This document shows, one piece after another, positions 42,376 to 50,778 of a stretch of DNA of 64,000 nt. The translations under genes were made by a program, and so were the position numbers. The notes beneath the pieces are model-generated. The model was not told the DNA's origin. It saw only the letters and a program-made list of their open reading frames with translations, and searched no databases. The stretch spans positions 682,001 to 746,000 of the forward strand of contig BSNO01000001.1 of assembly GCA_030160035.1 (NCBI GenBank), read 5' to 3'. How positions within the stretch are numbered: the first letter of the stretch is position 1; every line of letters starts with the position of its first letter. The DNA comes from Rhizobium albus. GTDB taxonomy: Bacteria; Pseudomonadota; Alphaproteobacteria; Rhizobiales; Rhizobiaceae.

Positions 42376-43211
42376 GCCTGCTCCAGCGCCTCTGCTCTCA
42401 GCGCATGGCGCAGTTCCTTCGTATCGACCCTTGCGCCGGTGAAGGCGTGGAACGCGTCGATGCCCTGATGGAAGAAGAGTTCGTAGCCGCTGATGGTTGC
42501 CAATCCGCGCTTTTGCGCGTCCATCAGGAATTGCGTGTCGACCGGCGTATAGACCGCATCGAACGCCCAGCCGGCCTTCGGCATGAGAGCTGAAGGAACA
42601 GCTGTGCCGGGAATGCCGGACATGCCGAGGGGCGTGCAATTGACGATCCCGTCGGCGCCTTCTGTCGCGTCCTCGATCGTGGGGGATACCGAGACAGTCA
42701 TACCGGGAGCATTTGCGCGAAGCGCGTTTGCCAGCGCTTCGGCACGCACGGCGTCGGTGTCGAAGATGTTCAGCGCGGTCGCCTTGAGTTCGGCGAGCGC
42801 AAAGGCCACCGCCTTGCCGACCCCACCGGCACCCGCCATGGCGACCGTGCCGGGCTTCATGCCCGGCAGGCTCTCACGGAACGCGGCGACGAAGCCGGTG
42901 TAGTCAGTGTTGGTGCCGGACGGGCCATCGGCATCGAAGATCACCGTATTGCAGGCAGCAATCGCCCGCACGCGGGGATCGGGCACGTTCAACGCCGGAA
43001 ACACGCGCTCCTTGTAGGGATAGGTGATATTGATGCCGCGAAAGCCGCTCTCACGGCACTGATCGAACACCGCGTCGAAATCGAGACCCATGTCGGCCGG
43101 GATCAGCGGCTCGTAAGTGACGTCCAAGCCGCAAAGCTTGCCCGCCAACCGGTGCAGCATGGGCGACTTGGAGCGCTTGATGTTGTCACCGATCAATCCG
43201 AGCCGAAACAT
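42372..43211 (-). CDS. Shikimate/quinate dehydrogenase (AroE/YdiB family)
   Basis: A 279-aa protein. The substrate domain has KRSKSPMLHRLAG and NITYPYKERV with the catalytic Lys; NTDYTGF holds the catalytic Asp; the nucleotide fold is AGAGGVGKAVAFAL. The end has SGYELFFHQGIDAFHAFTG. Its setting with a dehydroshikimate dehydratase, type II dehydroquinase and importer shows a catabolic role: oxidising shikimate to 3-dehydroshikimate and/or quinate to 3-dehydroquinate. ATG 43211 was chosen by homology to the family N-terminus (MFRLGLIGD). No PQQ-type quinate dehydrogenase is present in the window. Confidence 0.92.
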   Translation of the reverse strand: MFRLGLIGDNIKRSKSPMLHRLAGKLCGLDVTYEPLIPADMGLDFDAVFDQCRESGFRGINITYPYKERVFPALNVPDPRVRAIAACNTVIFDADGPSGTNTDYTGFVAAFRESLPGMKPGTVAMAGAGGVGKAVAFALAELKATALNIFDTDAVRAEALANALRANAPGMTVSVSPTIEDATEGADGIVNCTPLGMSGIPGTAVPSALMPKAGWAFDAVYTPVDTQFLMDAQKRGLATISGYELFFHQGIDAFHAFTGARVDTKELRHALRAEALEQA

Positions 43212-43333
43212 GTTCTGTGATCCTGTCGTCGCAACGCGCGGCGCCCCGATGCGCCGGTACAATGACAACAGACATAATCCATTTCATCGGATATTTTCAA
43301 CTTTGAATGATCAATGCCCGATCAGGTTCTGTA

Positions 43334-44008
43334 TCAGGTCTTGATCGTTCCTGTGGCCAGCGCGTGCTCGACGCCGCCGCCCACGTGCTTTTCCAGCATC
43401 GATTTCGCCGTTGGAGCATCGCGATCGAGCGCCGCTTCCAGCATCACGCGGTGCTCGCGCGCCGCGATGTCGCCTCGAAACGACAGCGCGATCATCTGGT
43501 AACGCAGATATTTGTCGAAGATGGCGGCATGGGTATCCATCAGCACCTTGGAGCCGCAGGCCGAAATGAGCGCCTGGTGAAACTCCCAGTCATAGCGCTT
43601 CCACATCTCCGTCTGGCTCATGTCGCCATCGCGCATGCGCTGCTCGAGCGCCGCGAGCTTGTGGTGAGCAGCAACGACGCGGCCTTCCCATTCCACATCG
43701 CCCGCCGCAAAGGACTGTTCGAGCGCGAAACCTTCCAGAAGCTGGCGCAGCGCCGCGACCTCGCGCAGGTTTTCCACCGACACCGGGGCGGCCTCGAAGC
43801 CACGCTGACCTTCGGCAACGACCAGCCCTTCGGAGGTCAGCCGGCTCAGGATCTCGCGCAGGGTGCTGATGCTTGCTCCATAAACATCCTTCAGCTTGTC
43901 AAGCTTCAGCTTCTGGCTGGGGGCGATTCGGCCGAAGATGATATCGGCGCGGATGCGGCGATAGGCATTGTCGCCGATCGTTTCTGTATGAGTAATCGGT
44001 TCAGTCAT
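43334..44008 (-). CDS. GntR-family regulator, FCD subfamily (paralogue 1)
   Basis: The 224-aa protein has a winged helix with IIFGRIAPSQKLKLDKLKD and SISTLREILSRLTSEGL. The FCD domain carries KRYDWEFHQALISACGS and a C-terminal EHRVMLEAALDRD. It is clearly a paralogue of the next gene upstream; long identical stretches include AEGQRGFE and WEGRVVAAHHKLA. It lies between the dehydrogenase and the TRAP genes and probably regulates quinate/shikimate use. Confidence 0.93.
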   Translation of the reverse strand: MTEPITHTETIGDNAYRRIRADIIFGRIAPSQKLKLDKLKDVYGASISTLREILSRLTSEGLVVAEGQRGFEAAPVSVENLREVAALRQLLEGFALEQSFAAGDVEWEGRVVAAHHKLAALEQRMRDGDMSQTEMWKRYDWEFHQALISACGSKVLMDTHAAIFDKYLRYQMIALSFRGDIAAREHRVMLEAALDRDAPTAKSMLEKHVGGGVEHALATGTIKT

Positions 44009-44072
44009 CTTTCATTCTCTACCGCATATCTCTGCCGAAGCTGCCCGAGCACGGTGCGCAATTCGACTGATC

Positions 44073-44762
44073 TCACTGAGCCGCCAATGGGAAGAGCCCC
44101 TGTTCGACAGTGTAATCCACGCAGGCGTGGATGTGTCGGTCGAGCGTGCGGAGGGCGGTGTCGGCGTCGCGCACGAGCGCGCAATCCAGCAGTGTCCGGT
44201 GTTCACCGACCGCGATCTCGCCGCGAAAACGCACGGCCAGAATCTGGTAGCGCAGGAACTGGTCGAAGATGACGCTGTGCGTGTCCATGAGCGCGCGGGA
44301 TCCGCAGGCCGAAATCAGCGCGTGATGAAATTCGCGGTCGTAGTGCTTCCATGCCGATGTCTGTTCCAGGTCGCCAGCAAGAATGAGCGTTTCCAGGCGT
44401 GCCAATTTGTGATGGGCGGCGACGACTCGGCCCTCCCACTCGATGTCGCCGGCCGCAAACGATTCCTGCAGCGCATGGCCTTCGAGCAGGCCCCGCATGG
44501 CCGCGACTTCCCGGAAATTCGCCGCCGAAATCGGCGCGACCTCGAAACCGCGTTGACCTTCGGCGGTCACCAGGCCCTCCGAAGACAGGCGGTAGAGGAC
44601 CTCGCGCAGCGTGCTGACGCTTGTGGCATAGCGCGTGCGAAGCCGCTCCAGCCGCAGGCGTTCGCCCGGGCCCAGATGGCCGAAAATAATATCGGTTCGA
44701 ATGCGGCGATAGGTTGCGTCGCCCGCAGTCTCCGGTGAATGGATGTCGCCGCTCAAGCGCAA
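44073..44762 (-). CDS. GntR-family regulator, FCD subfamily (paralogue 2)
   Basis: The 229-aa protein is colinear with the gene at 43334..44008: DIIFGHLGPGERLRLERLRT, SVSTLREVLYRLSSEGL, EWEGRVVAAHHKLARLE, HYDREFHHALISACGS, GEHRTLLDCALVRD. The two are 64 bp apart on the same strand, so they are a tandem duplication. This copy faces the TRAP genes across a 203-bp divergent promoter. Either different effectors or different targets may have kept both. Confidence 0.93.
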   Translation of the reverse strand: MRLSGDIHSPETAGDATYRRIRTDIIFGHLGPGERLRLERLRTRYATSVSTLREVLYRLSSEGLVTAEGQRGFEVAPISAANFREVAAMRGLLEGHALQESFAAGDIEWEGRVVAAHHKLARLETLILAGDLEQTSAWKHYDREFHHALISACGSRALMDTHSVIFDQFLRYQILAVRFRGEIAVGEHRTLLDCALVRDADTALRTLDRHIHACVDYTVEQGLFPLAAQ

Positions 44763-44965
44763 ATCCTCCTCAGCGCTCCATTCCTCTGCCCGACCTGATG
44801 GCTCCAGGCAAGTTCACCGAGCACTTCCTCTGTGACCATATATAATCAATAATCTCATATGAAATCCACGACGCCTATTGAAATGCGCTTTGTCGAGTGG
44901 CATGAAAAGCGGTATCCGCCGGCTGGAGGCCATGGGCGGGCAAGAAATTCAAAGGGAGGACCCTC
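44763..44965. promoter_or_regulatory. Divergent promoter region of GntR and TRAP genes
   Basis: Most of this 203-bp gap is featureless GC-rich DNA, but 44836..44866 is AT-rich, with ATAATC twice (44842 and 44851) and the palindrome TCATATGA. A related ATAATCCAT lies at 43274..43282 before the dehydrogenase gene. These are possible sites of the two GntR proteins; the similarity is short. Confidence 0.35.
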
Positions 44966-45955
44966 ATGTTTTCGACGTTTTCACGCCGCTCCATCCTCGC
45001 CGCTGGCGCGCTGATCCTGTCAGCTGCCGTCAGCGTTCCGGCGATTGCCCAAGAGCCTGTCGAGCTGCGATTCTCGGCTGTCTTCTCGGATCAGGACATC
45101 CGCGCGCGCATGATGGAGCGCTTCACTGAGGAGCTCGGCGACGAATTCCAGTTCCAGGGCTATTACGGCGGCAACCTGTTCAAGCAGGGCACGGAGCTGG
45201 TCGCACTTCAGCGTGGCAATCTGGAAATGGGTAACATCGCCCCGCAGGATATCTCCAACCAGATCCCGGCCTGGTCCATCCTGACATCGGCATATCTCTT
45301 CCGCGACGCCGATCACCTGCGCACCTTCTTCAACAGCGAGGCTGGTGAGGAAATGAAGCAGATGGTCGAGGACCAGCTTTCGGTGAAGATCCTCGGCCCC
45401 ACCTATTTCGGTGCCCGCCATGTCGGTCTTCGCACCGAAGGACGCATCGAGACACCTGAAGATCTGCAGGGCGTGAACCTGCGCATGCCGGGTGGTGACG
45501 CCTGGCAGTTCCTCGGGCAGGCGCTTGGCGCAAACCCGACGCCGATGGCCTATGCCGAAGTCTACACCGGCCTGCAGACCGGCGCGATCGACGGCCAAGA
45601 CAATCCGCTGCCGAACGTCCAGAACATGAAGTTTTACGAAGTGATGTCGCAGATCGTGCTGACGTCGCATCTCGTCGGCTTCGACCTTCTGACGATCTCG
45701 CTGGATGCCTGGAACGGACTGACGCCCGAGCAGCAGGAAACGCTGCAGACGGCCGCCGACAACGCGATCGACTGGAGCCAGGCCGAGCACGTGAAGCAGG
45801 AAGAGGAACTTGCCGCCTACTTCAAGGAGCAGGGTCTTGAGGTTTACGAGCCCAATCTCGATGCCTTCCGCGAGTATGCCCAGAACCTCTACCTGGAATC
45901 GAGCCTCGCCGAGAGCTGGCCCGAGGGCATGGTCGAGACCATCAACGGCATGTAA
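44966..45955 (+). CDS. TRAP transporter substrate-binding protein (DctP family)
   Basis: A 329-aa periplasmic protein with a signal peptide (SRRSILAAGALILSAAVSVPAIA). The DctP fold includes the carboxylate-binding Arg in VNLRMPGGDAW at about residue 172, followed by TGLQTGAIDGQDNPLPNV. TRAP binding proteins carry organic acids. With quiC and aroQ in the cluster, quinate or shikimate is the probable ligand. It is followed by a strong hairpin and then the membrane subunits. Confidence 0.93.
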   Translation: MFSTFSRRSILAAGALILSAAVSVPAIAQEPVELRFSAVFSDQDIRARMMERFTEELGDEFQFQGYYGGNLFKQGTELVALQRGNLEMGNIAPQDISNQIPAWSILTSAYLFRDADHLRTFFNSEAGEEMKQMVEDQLSVKILGPTYFGARHVGLRTEGRIETPEDLQGVNLRMPGGDAWQFLGQALGANPTPMAYAEVYTGLQTGAIDGQDNPLPNVQNMKFYEVMSQIVLTSHLVGFDLLTISLDAWNGLTPEQQETLQTAADNAIDWSQAEHVKQEEELAAYFKEQGLEVYEPNLDAFREYAQNLYLESSLAESWPEGMVETINGM

Positions 45956-45963
45956 TGCGATAG

Positions 45964-46001
45964 CGAACAGCCGTGGCTCCGCGCGGAGCCACGGCTGTTC
46001 G
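45964..46001 (+). terminator. 38-bp perfect inverted repeat between TRAP binding protein and membrane genes
   Basis: CGAACAGCCGTGGCTCCGC and its exact reverse complement meet without extra bases, giving 19-bp arms. It begins 9 bp after the binding-protein stop and ends 25 bp before the DctQ start. There is no T-run after it, so it is more likely an mRNA-stabilising or partial-termination element than a full terminator. Confidence 0.8.
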
Positions 46002-46026
46002 GCTTGCAATTGTCGAGGAGGTCACG

Positions 46027-46539
46027 ATGCGTCTCATGCCCGTGTTGCGCTGGCTTAACCGGCGCGCAGAGAACATTCTCGCCATCATGATGGGCGTGAT
46101 GTTCGTCGCGTTCATTACGCAGATCGTATTTCGATACTTCCTCAATTTCCCGACGGGCTGGACGTCCGAGCTGTCCGTCATTATGTGGCTGTGGATGGTT
46201 CTCTGGGGTGCGGCCTTCGTCATTCGCGAAGACGAAGAGATCCGGTTCGACCTCCTGTTCTGGATGGTGCCTCCAGCCGCACGTCGTATCATGCTGATCG
46301 TCGGCGGTGCCTGGCTGATCGGGCTCTATGCCTTTTCGCTGCCGGCGGTTGTGGATTACGTCACCTTCATGAAGGTGCAGTCCACGGCTTACCTGAAAAT
46401 CCGCTTCGACTGGCTCTTCTCGATCTACGTGTTCTTCGCCGTCGCCGTGATCTGTCGTTACGCCTATCTCGTCTGGCGGGCCATCCGGGGTGGCGAGAAC
46501 CGCGACGCCGATCCTACAGAAGCGAGTTCGGGCCTATGA
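46027..46539 (+). CDS. TRAP transporter small membrane subunit (DctQ family)
   Basis: A 170-aa inner-membrane protein with four predicted helices (ILAIMMGVMFVAFITQIVF; VIMWLWMVLWGAAFVI; LIVGGAWLIGLYAFSL; WLFSIYVFFAVAVICRY) and the DctQ mark FPTGWTSELSVIMW. ATG 46027 follows GAGGAGGT, a strong ribosome site. It overlaps the large subunit gene by 4 bp. Confidence 0.92.
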   Translation: MRLMPVLRWLNRRAENILAIMMGVMFVAFITQIVFRYFLNFPTGWTSELSVIMWLWMVLWGAAFVIREDEEIRFDLLFWMVPPAARRIMLIVGGAWLIGLYAFSLPAVVDYVTFMKVQSTAYLKIRFDWLFSIYVFFAVAVICRYAYLVWRAIRGGENRDADPTEASSGL

Positions 46540-47837
46540 GCCTTTCCGATCCGTTCACGCTGTGCATCGTCACGTTGGTCGCAATGAGCCTCCTCGGCCT
46601 GCCGATCGGCCACGCGATGATCGGCGCCTCTATCCTCTATCTCTACGCCGCCGGCCTCGACATGGGTACGGCTGCCGAGCAGCTGCTGAACAGCATGTTC
46701 ACCAGCTACACGATGCTTGCCGTGCCGCTGTTCATCCTCGCAGCCGAGCTGATGAATTCCGGCTCGATGACGATCCGGCTTCTGAATTTCTGTAATGCGC
46801 TCGTCGGGCGTTTCCGCGGAGGGTTGGCGCAGGTCAACATCCTGCAGAGCCTCATTTTCGCGGGCATGTCCGGCTCGGCGATCGCCGATGCCGCCGGCAT
46901 GGGCAAGATGATGCAGAAGATGATGACGGAGAACAACAAGTACACACCGAGCTTCGCGGCATCGCTGACCGCCGTGTCGGCCGTCATGGCGCCGATCCTG
47001 CCGCCGTCCATTCCGCTCGTCATCTATTCGCTGGTATCCAACGCCTCCATCGGCTTCCTGTTTCTTGCCGGTATCTTGCCTGGACTGCTCATCGCGCTGA
47101 GCCAGATGGTGATTGTCGCCTGGAGCGCGCGCCGCCAGAACTTCCCGACGGAAGCGCCGGTGCCTGTGCGCAAGCTGCCTGGGATCACCATGCGCGCGCT
47201 GCCGGCACTGATGCTGCCCGTTGTGCTTCTCGTCGGCCTGCGCGGCGGCGTGATGACACCGACGGAAGCAGCGGCCGTCGCTGCCGGCTACGCGCTGGTC
47301 GTCTCCGCCATCATTCACCGTGACGTCGGTTTGCGCGAGTTCTTCGCCTCGCTGCTGTCAGCCGGCCGCATGACTGCGTCCGTCGGCATGCTGATCGCCG
47401 GCGCGATGGTCTTCAATTATGTGGTGACGGTCGAGAACATCCCGGCGTCGCTCAGCGCCTTTCTGCTGAGCTTCGAACTCACGCCGCTGACGTTCCTCAT
47501 CATCGTCAACATCGTCTTGCTGTTGCTCGGCTGCCTCCTGGAAGGAACCACGATCATCCTCGTGATCGTGCCGGTGCTCGTGCCGACGGCGCAGGCGCTT
47601 GGCATCGACATGGTGCATTTCGGGATCGTGGTGGTGTTCAACGTGATGCTCGGCCTCATCACGCCACCTTATGGGCTGCTGCTCTTCGTCGTCGCCCGTG
47701 TCTCGGGCGCGCCGCTGCGCGATATCGTGCGTGACACAATGCCGTTCCTGATCGGCATGTTCGTCGCGCTGGCGATCATCACCTTTATCCCGTCGGTCGT
47801 GCTCTTCGTGCCGCGCCTGTTCGGCTACTCCGGCTAA
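46536..47837 (+). CDS. TRAP transporter large membrane subunit (DctM family)
   Basis: A 433-aa protein with about 12 membrane helices and typical TRAP features: [89 protein letters not shown] and [16 protein letters not shown]. It uses an ion gradient to bring in the ligand delivered by the binding protein. ATG 46536 overlaps the DctQ stop. Confidence 0.94.
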   Translation: MSLSDPFTLCIVTLVAMSLLGLPIGHAMIGASILYLYAAGLDMGTAAEQLLNSMFTSYTMLAVPLFILAAELMNSGSMTIRLLNFCNALVGRFRGGLAQVNILQSLIFAGMSGSAIADAAGMGKMMQKMMTENNKYTPSFAASLTAVSAVMAPILPPSIPLVIYSLVSNASIGFLFLAGILPGLLIALSQMVIVAWSARRQNFPTEAPVPVRKLPGITMRALPALMLPVVLLVGLRGGVMTPTEAAAVAAGYALVVSAIIHRDVGLREFFASLLSAGRMTASVGMLIAGAMVFNYVVTVENIPASLSAFLLSFELTPLTFLIIVNIVLLLLGCLLEGTTIILVIVPVLVPTAQALGIDMVHFGIVVVFNVMLGLITPPYGLLLFVVARVSGAPLRDIVRDTMPFLIGMFVALAIITFIPSVVLFVPRLFGYSG

Positions 47838-47854
47838 TCTTGGAATTCGTGCCC

Positions 47855-48292
47855 ATGCCCAATCCGATCTATGTCCTGAACGGTCCGAACCTCAACCGGC
47901 TCGGTAAGCGCGAGCCTGAAATCTACGGGCACACAACACTGGCCGAGGTCGAGGCCATGTGCCGAGAAGCTGCGGGCGATACGGAAATCGTGTTTTACCA
48001 GTCCAACCGTGAATACGAGCTGGTCGACTGGATCCATGAGGCGATCGACCGGCCGGCTGCGGGCATCATCATCAATCCGGCTGGGCTGACCTTCACGTCG
48101 GTGCCGATCATGGACGCGTTGAAGATGTTTTCGGGCCCGATCATCGAGCTCCACATCTCCAACATTCATCGCCGCGAAGTGGTCTACCACAACTCGCTGA
48201 TGTCGAAGGTCGCGACCGCCGTCATCGCCGGGCTTGGCCCGAAGGGTTACCGCACGGCTGTGCGGGCCATGGGTGATCTCGTCGACGCCTGA
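47855..48292 (+). CDS. aroQ: Type II 3-dehydroquinate dehydratase
   Basis: The 145-aa dodecamer-type enzyme interconverts 3-dehydroquinate and 3-dehydroshikimate. [17 protein letters not shown] holds the active-site Arg and Tyr, [17 protein letters not shown] follows, then [13 protein letters not shown], and [18 protein letters not shown] contains the catalytic His. ATG 47855 fits the family N-terminus ([11 protein letters not shown]); a TTG at 47840 is open. Its place 17 bp after the TRAP transporter and near quiC points to quinate breakdown rather than aromatic synthesis. Confidence 0.95.
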   Translation: MPNPIYVLNGPNLNRLGKREPEIYGHTTLAEVEAMCREAAGDTEIVFYQSNREYELVDWIHEAIDRPAAGIIINPAGLTFTSVPIMDALKMFSGPIIELHISNIHRREVVYHNSLMSKVATAVIAGLGPKGYRTAVRAMGDLVDA

Positions 48293-48313
48293 CCCTTTGC
48301 CAGGCGTCGACGA
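48279..48313. terminator. Bidirectional terminator at the end of aroQ
   Basis: TCGTCGACGCCTG and CAGGCGTCGACGA are exact 13-bp arms around a 9-base loop. The left arm includes the last aroQ codons and its stop, and the right arm ends 4 bp before the stop of the convergent aldehyde dehydrogenase gene. It separates the quinate and arabinose clusters. Confidence 0.8.
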
Positions 48314-48317
48314 AAGC

Positions 48318-49835
48318 TCAGAGCATGTCGGCCGGAAGAAGCGCCTCAGGCAGGTTCTGGTAGGCGACCGGGCGCAGAAATCGGCGGATCGCGAGCGTTC
48401 CGACGGATGTGGCGGCGACGTTGGTGCTGGCAGGGTAGGGGCCGCCATGCATCATGGCATCGACCACCTCGACGCCTGTGGGAAAGCCGTTCGCAAGGAT
48501 GCGCCCGGCCTTCTGTTCCAGGATCGGCATCAGCCGCTGGGCCGTGTCCGAATCAGCGGCATCCAGCTGCAGCGTAACGGTGAGCTGGCCTTCGAGTGCA
48601 TTCGCGATGGTCAGCAGGTGATCTTCGCTGTGGGCTCGCACCACGATGCCCGCGGGACCGAACACTTCTTCCGCCAGTTCCGGGTTTGAGATGAAGGTGT
48701 CGGCGTCGGTTGCGAACAGTCCAGCGGTAGCAGCGCGTCCGTTCACCTCGGGCGCGCAAATGGTGCGCACGGCGTTGCCGGCGGCGAGCTTTGCGGCATT
48801 GCGTCCGAAAGCCTCGGCGATGCCGGCTGACAGCATCGTCTGCTGAGGCACCTGCCGAAGCTGAGTGGCCGCCTCGGTTTCGATGAGGTCGGCGCTGGCT
48901 TCCGGAACGATCAGGACGCCGGGATTGGTGCAGAACTGGCCGGCACCCATCGTGAGCGACGCTGCCCAGTTGCGCGCGATTTCGGCGCCACGGGTCTCGG
49001 CCGCGTGAGCGAGCACGAAGACCGGATTGACCGAACCCAATTCGCCGAAGAACGGAATGGGTTCCGGTCGGCTGACCGCCAGATCGAAGAGCGCGCGCCC
49101 ACCGCGCAGCGACCCGGTGAACCCGATCGCCTTGATGAGCGGATGCTGGACCAGCGCGGCGCCTGCCTCGTTTGTGTCGGACTGCACCAGCGCGAAGACG
49201 CCGGGGTGCTGGTCCGTCGCGCGGATCGCTGCGAGGATCGCGTCGGCAACGATTTCAGATGTCCCGGGGTGCGCCTGGTGGCCCTTGACCACGACGGGGC
49301 AACCGGCGGCGAGCGCCGAGGCGGTGTCACCGCCGGCCGTCGAAAAGGCTAGCGGAAAATTGGATGCACCGAAAACGCCGACCGGACCGATCGGCCGCTG
49401 GACGAGGCGGATTTCCGGGCGCGGCAGCGGCTTGCGCTCCGGGTCGGCCGCGTCATGGCGTCGGTCGAGATAGGCGCCGTCACGGATGTGCTTCGCGAAG
49501 AGCCGCAACTGGCCGTTCGTACGGCCGCGCTCGCCTTCGAGGCGTGCGGCAGGCAGTCCCGTTTCGGCCATCGCGACGGCAGTGATTGCCGCGCCGCGCT
49601 CTTCGATGGCGTCGGCGATCGCTTCGAGAAACAAGGCTCGGCTTTCGCGGCTCGACCGGCTGTAAGGCAGGAATGCCGCCTCTGCCGCCTGAACTGCACG
49701 GTCGATATCGGCAGTTGTTGCGCGCGCAAATCGGGTCTCCACGCCATCGGTGCGGTCGGCCGTGAAAAAGTCGGAGCCCTCGATCCAGGCCCCGTTAATC
49801 AGATGGCGGCCGTGGAGTGTGATGGGATCAGTCAT
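48318..49835 (-). CDS. Alpha-ketoglutarate semialdehyde dehydrogenase
   Basis: A 505-aa aldehyde dehydrogenase of the type that finishes non-phosphorylative pentose and hexarate pathways: GASNFPLAFSTAGGDTASAL, IGFTGSLRGGRALFD, FFGELGSVNPVFVL (catalytic Glu) and GAGQFCTNPGVL (catalytic Cys). The reaction is 2,5-dioxopentanoate to 2-oxoglutarate with NAD(P)+. ATG 49835 was chosen by the family start (MTDPITLHGRHLINGAW). It is 7 bp after the sugar dehydrogenase, the last gene of the long run on this strand. Confidence 0.93.
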   Translation of the reverse strand: MTDPITLHGRHLINGAWIEGSDFFTADRTDGVETRFARATTADIDRAVQAAEAAFLPYSRSSRESRALFLEAIADAIEERGAAITAVAMAETGLPAARLEGERGRTNGQLRLFAKHIRDGAYLDRRHDAADPERKPLPRPEIRLVQRPIGPVGVFGASNFPLAFSTAGGDTASALAAGCPVVVKGHQAHPGTSEIVADAILAAIRATDQHPGVFALVQSDTNEAGAALVQHPLIKAIGFTGSLRGGRALFDLAVSRPEPIPFFGELGSVNPVFVLAHAAETRGAEIARNWAASLTMGAGQFCTNPGVLIVPEASADLIETEAATQLRQVPQQTMLSAGIAEAFGRNAAKLAAGNAVRTICAPEVNGRAATAGLFATDADTFISNPELAEEVFGPAGIVVRAHSEDHLLTIANALEGQLTVTLQLDAADSDTAQRLMPILEQKAGRILANGFPTGVEVVDAMMHGGPYPASTNVAATSVGTLAIRRFLRPVAYQNLPEALLPADML

Positions 49836-49842
49836 GGAAATC

Positions 49843-50778
49843 TCATTCCTCGAAAGGTTCAACCGTGATCTTGCGGCCGAGCATGAAGGCGTCGGCGACA
49901 TGGATCAGCGGGGCGAGATCCACATCGATCTCGCTTGCGTCGATCAGTTCGGCGAAGCGGCGGTAGATGCCGGCATATTCGACATCGGCTTCCGTCATCT
50001 CGCGCCGCCCGCCGATCGTCAACTCCGCACCGCCCTTTGACAGAAGAAGAGAGCCCGTGTCGGTAACGACATCGATGTCCCAGGTTTGTGGACCGGTCTG
50101 GCGCCAGTCGAAATCAGCTTCGACCGTGAAGCCGGCCGAGCCCCTGAATCGCAGCGCCGCGGCAATGGGCGCCTGACGTCCGTCGGGGATTTCGAGCGTC
50201 GATCGCACGAGATGGACCGGCTTTGGCAGGATTTCCGTCATGATCGACAGGGCATTGATGCCCGGATCGAACACGCCGAGACCGCCCGGCTCCCAGATCC
50301 AGGCCTGGCCCGGATGCCAGCGCCGCACGTCCTCCTTCCAGGTGATGCGCACTTGCCTGACCTCGCGCTCGGCGAGCCAGGCGCGGGCGGCGGGAACACC
50401 TGCTGCGAAACGCGAATGCCACGTCGCGAAGAGGGTGACGTTCTTGAGAAACGCTTTTTCGACGAGGTCCTGAACCTCGGCGATGGTTGCCCCGGGCGGC
50501 TTCTCCAAGAGGACATGCCGGCCGGCTTCGATTGCGATCCTGGCGGCCTCGTAGCGCATCTGCGGGGGCATGCAGAGGGCGACCGCGCGAATATCGGGCC
50601 GCTTGTCCAGAAGATCGGTCAGCTGGGCATGATTCTCGATGCCGGGCAGGCCGTCTCGGCTGCTGACGGTCGCCGCAAGCTCGAAGCTCTCGTTGCCGGC
50701 GATGGACGGGACATGCTGGTCCTGCGCGATCTTGCCGACGCCGACGATGGCGATTTTAGTGACTGTCACGTCCGACAT
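49843..50778 (-). CDS. L-Arabinose/D-galactose 1-dehydrogenase (Gfo/Idh/MocA family)
   Basis: A 311-aa oxidoreductase. The nucleotide fold is KIAIVGVGKIAQDQHVPSI and the sugar-binding Lys-Pro segment VLLEKPPGAT. WKEDVRRWHPGQAWIWEPGGLGVFDPGINAL is almost the same as in the Azospirillum L-arabinose 1-dehydrogenase I remember (quoted here as two shorter overlapping motifs: WKEDVRRWHPGQ and EPGGLGVFDPGINAL). It oxidises the sugar to the lactone. ATG 50778 overlaps the dehydratase gene by 23 bp. Confidence 0.92.
   Translation of the reverse strand: MSDVTVTKIAIVGVGKIAQDQHVPSIAGNESFELAATVSSRDGLPGIENHAQLTDLLDKRPDIRAVALCMPPQMRYEAARIAIEAGRHVLLEKPPGATIAEVQDLVEKAFLKNVTLFATWHSRFAAGVPAARAWLAEREVRQVRITWKEDVRRWHPGQAWIWEPGGLGVFDPGINALSIMTEILPKPVHLVRSTLEIPDGRQAPIAAALRFRGSAGFTVEADFDWRQTGPQTWDIDVVTDTGSLLLSKGGAELTIGGRREMTEADVEYAGIYRRFAELIDASEIDVDLAPLIHVADAFMLGRKITVEPFEE

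Noticed and set aside
43260-43333. Possible small gene in the gap before the dehydrogenase
   Set aside because: Short frames here have no ribosome site or plausible protein; the gap reads as a promoter for the dehydrogenase gene.
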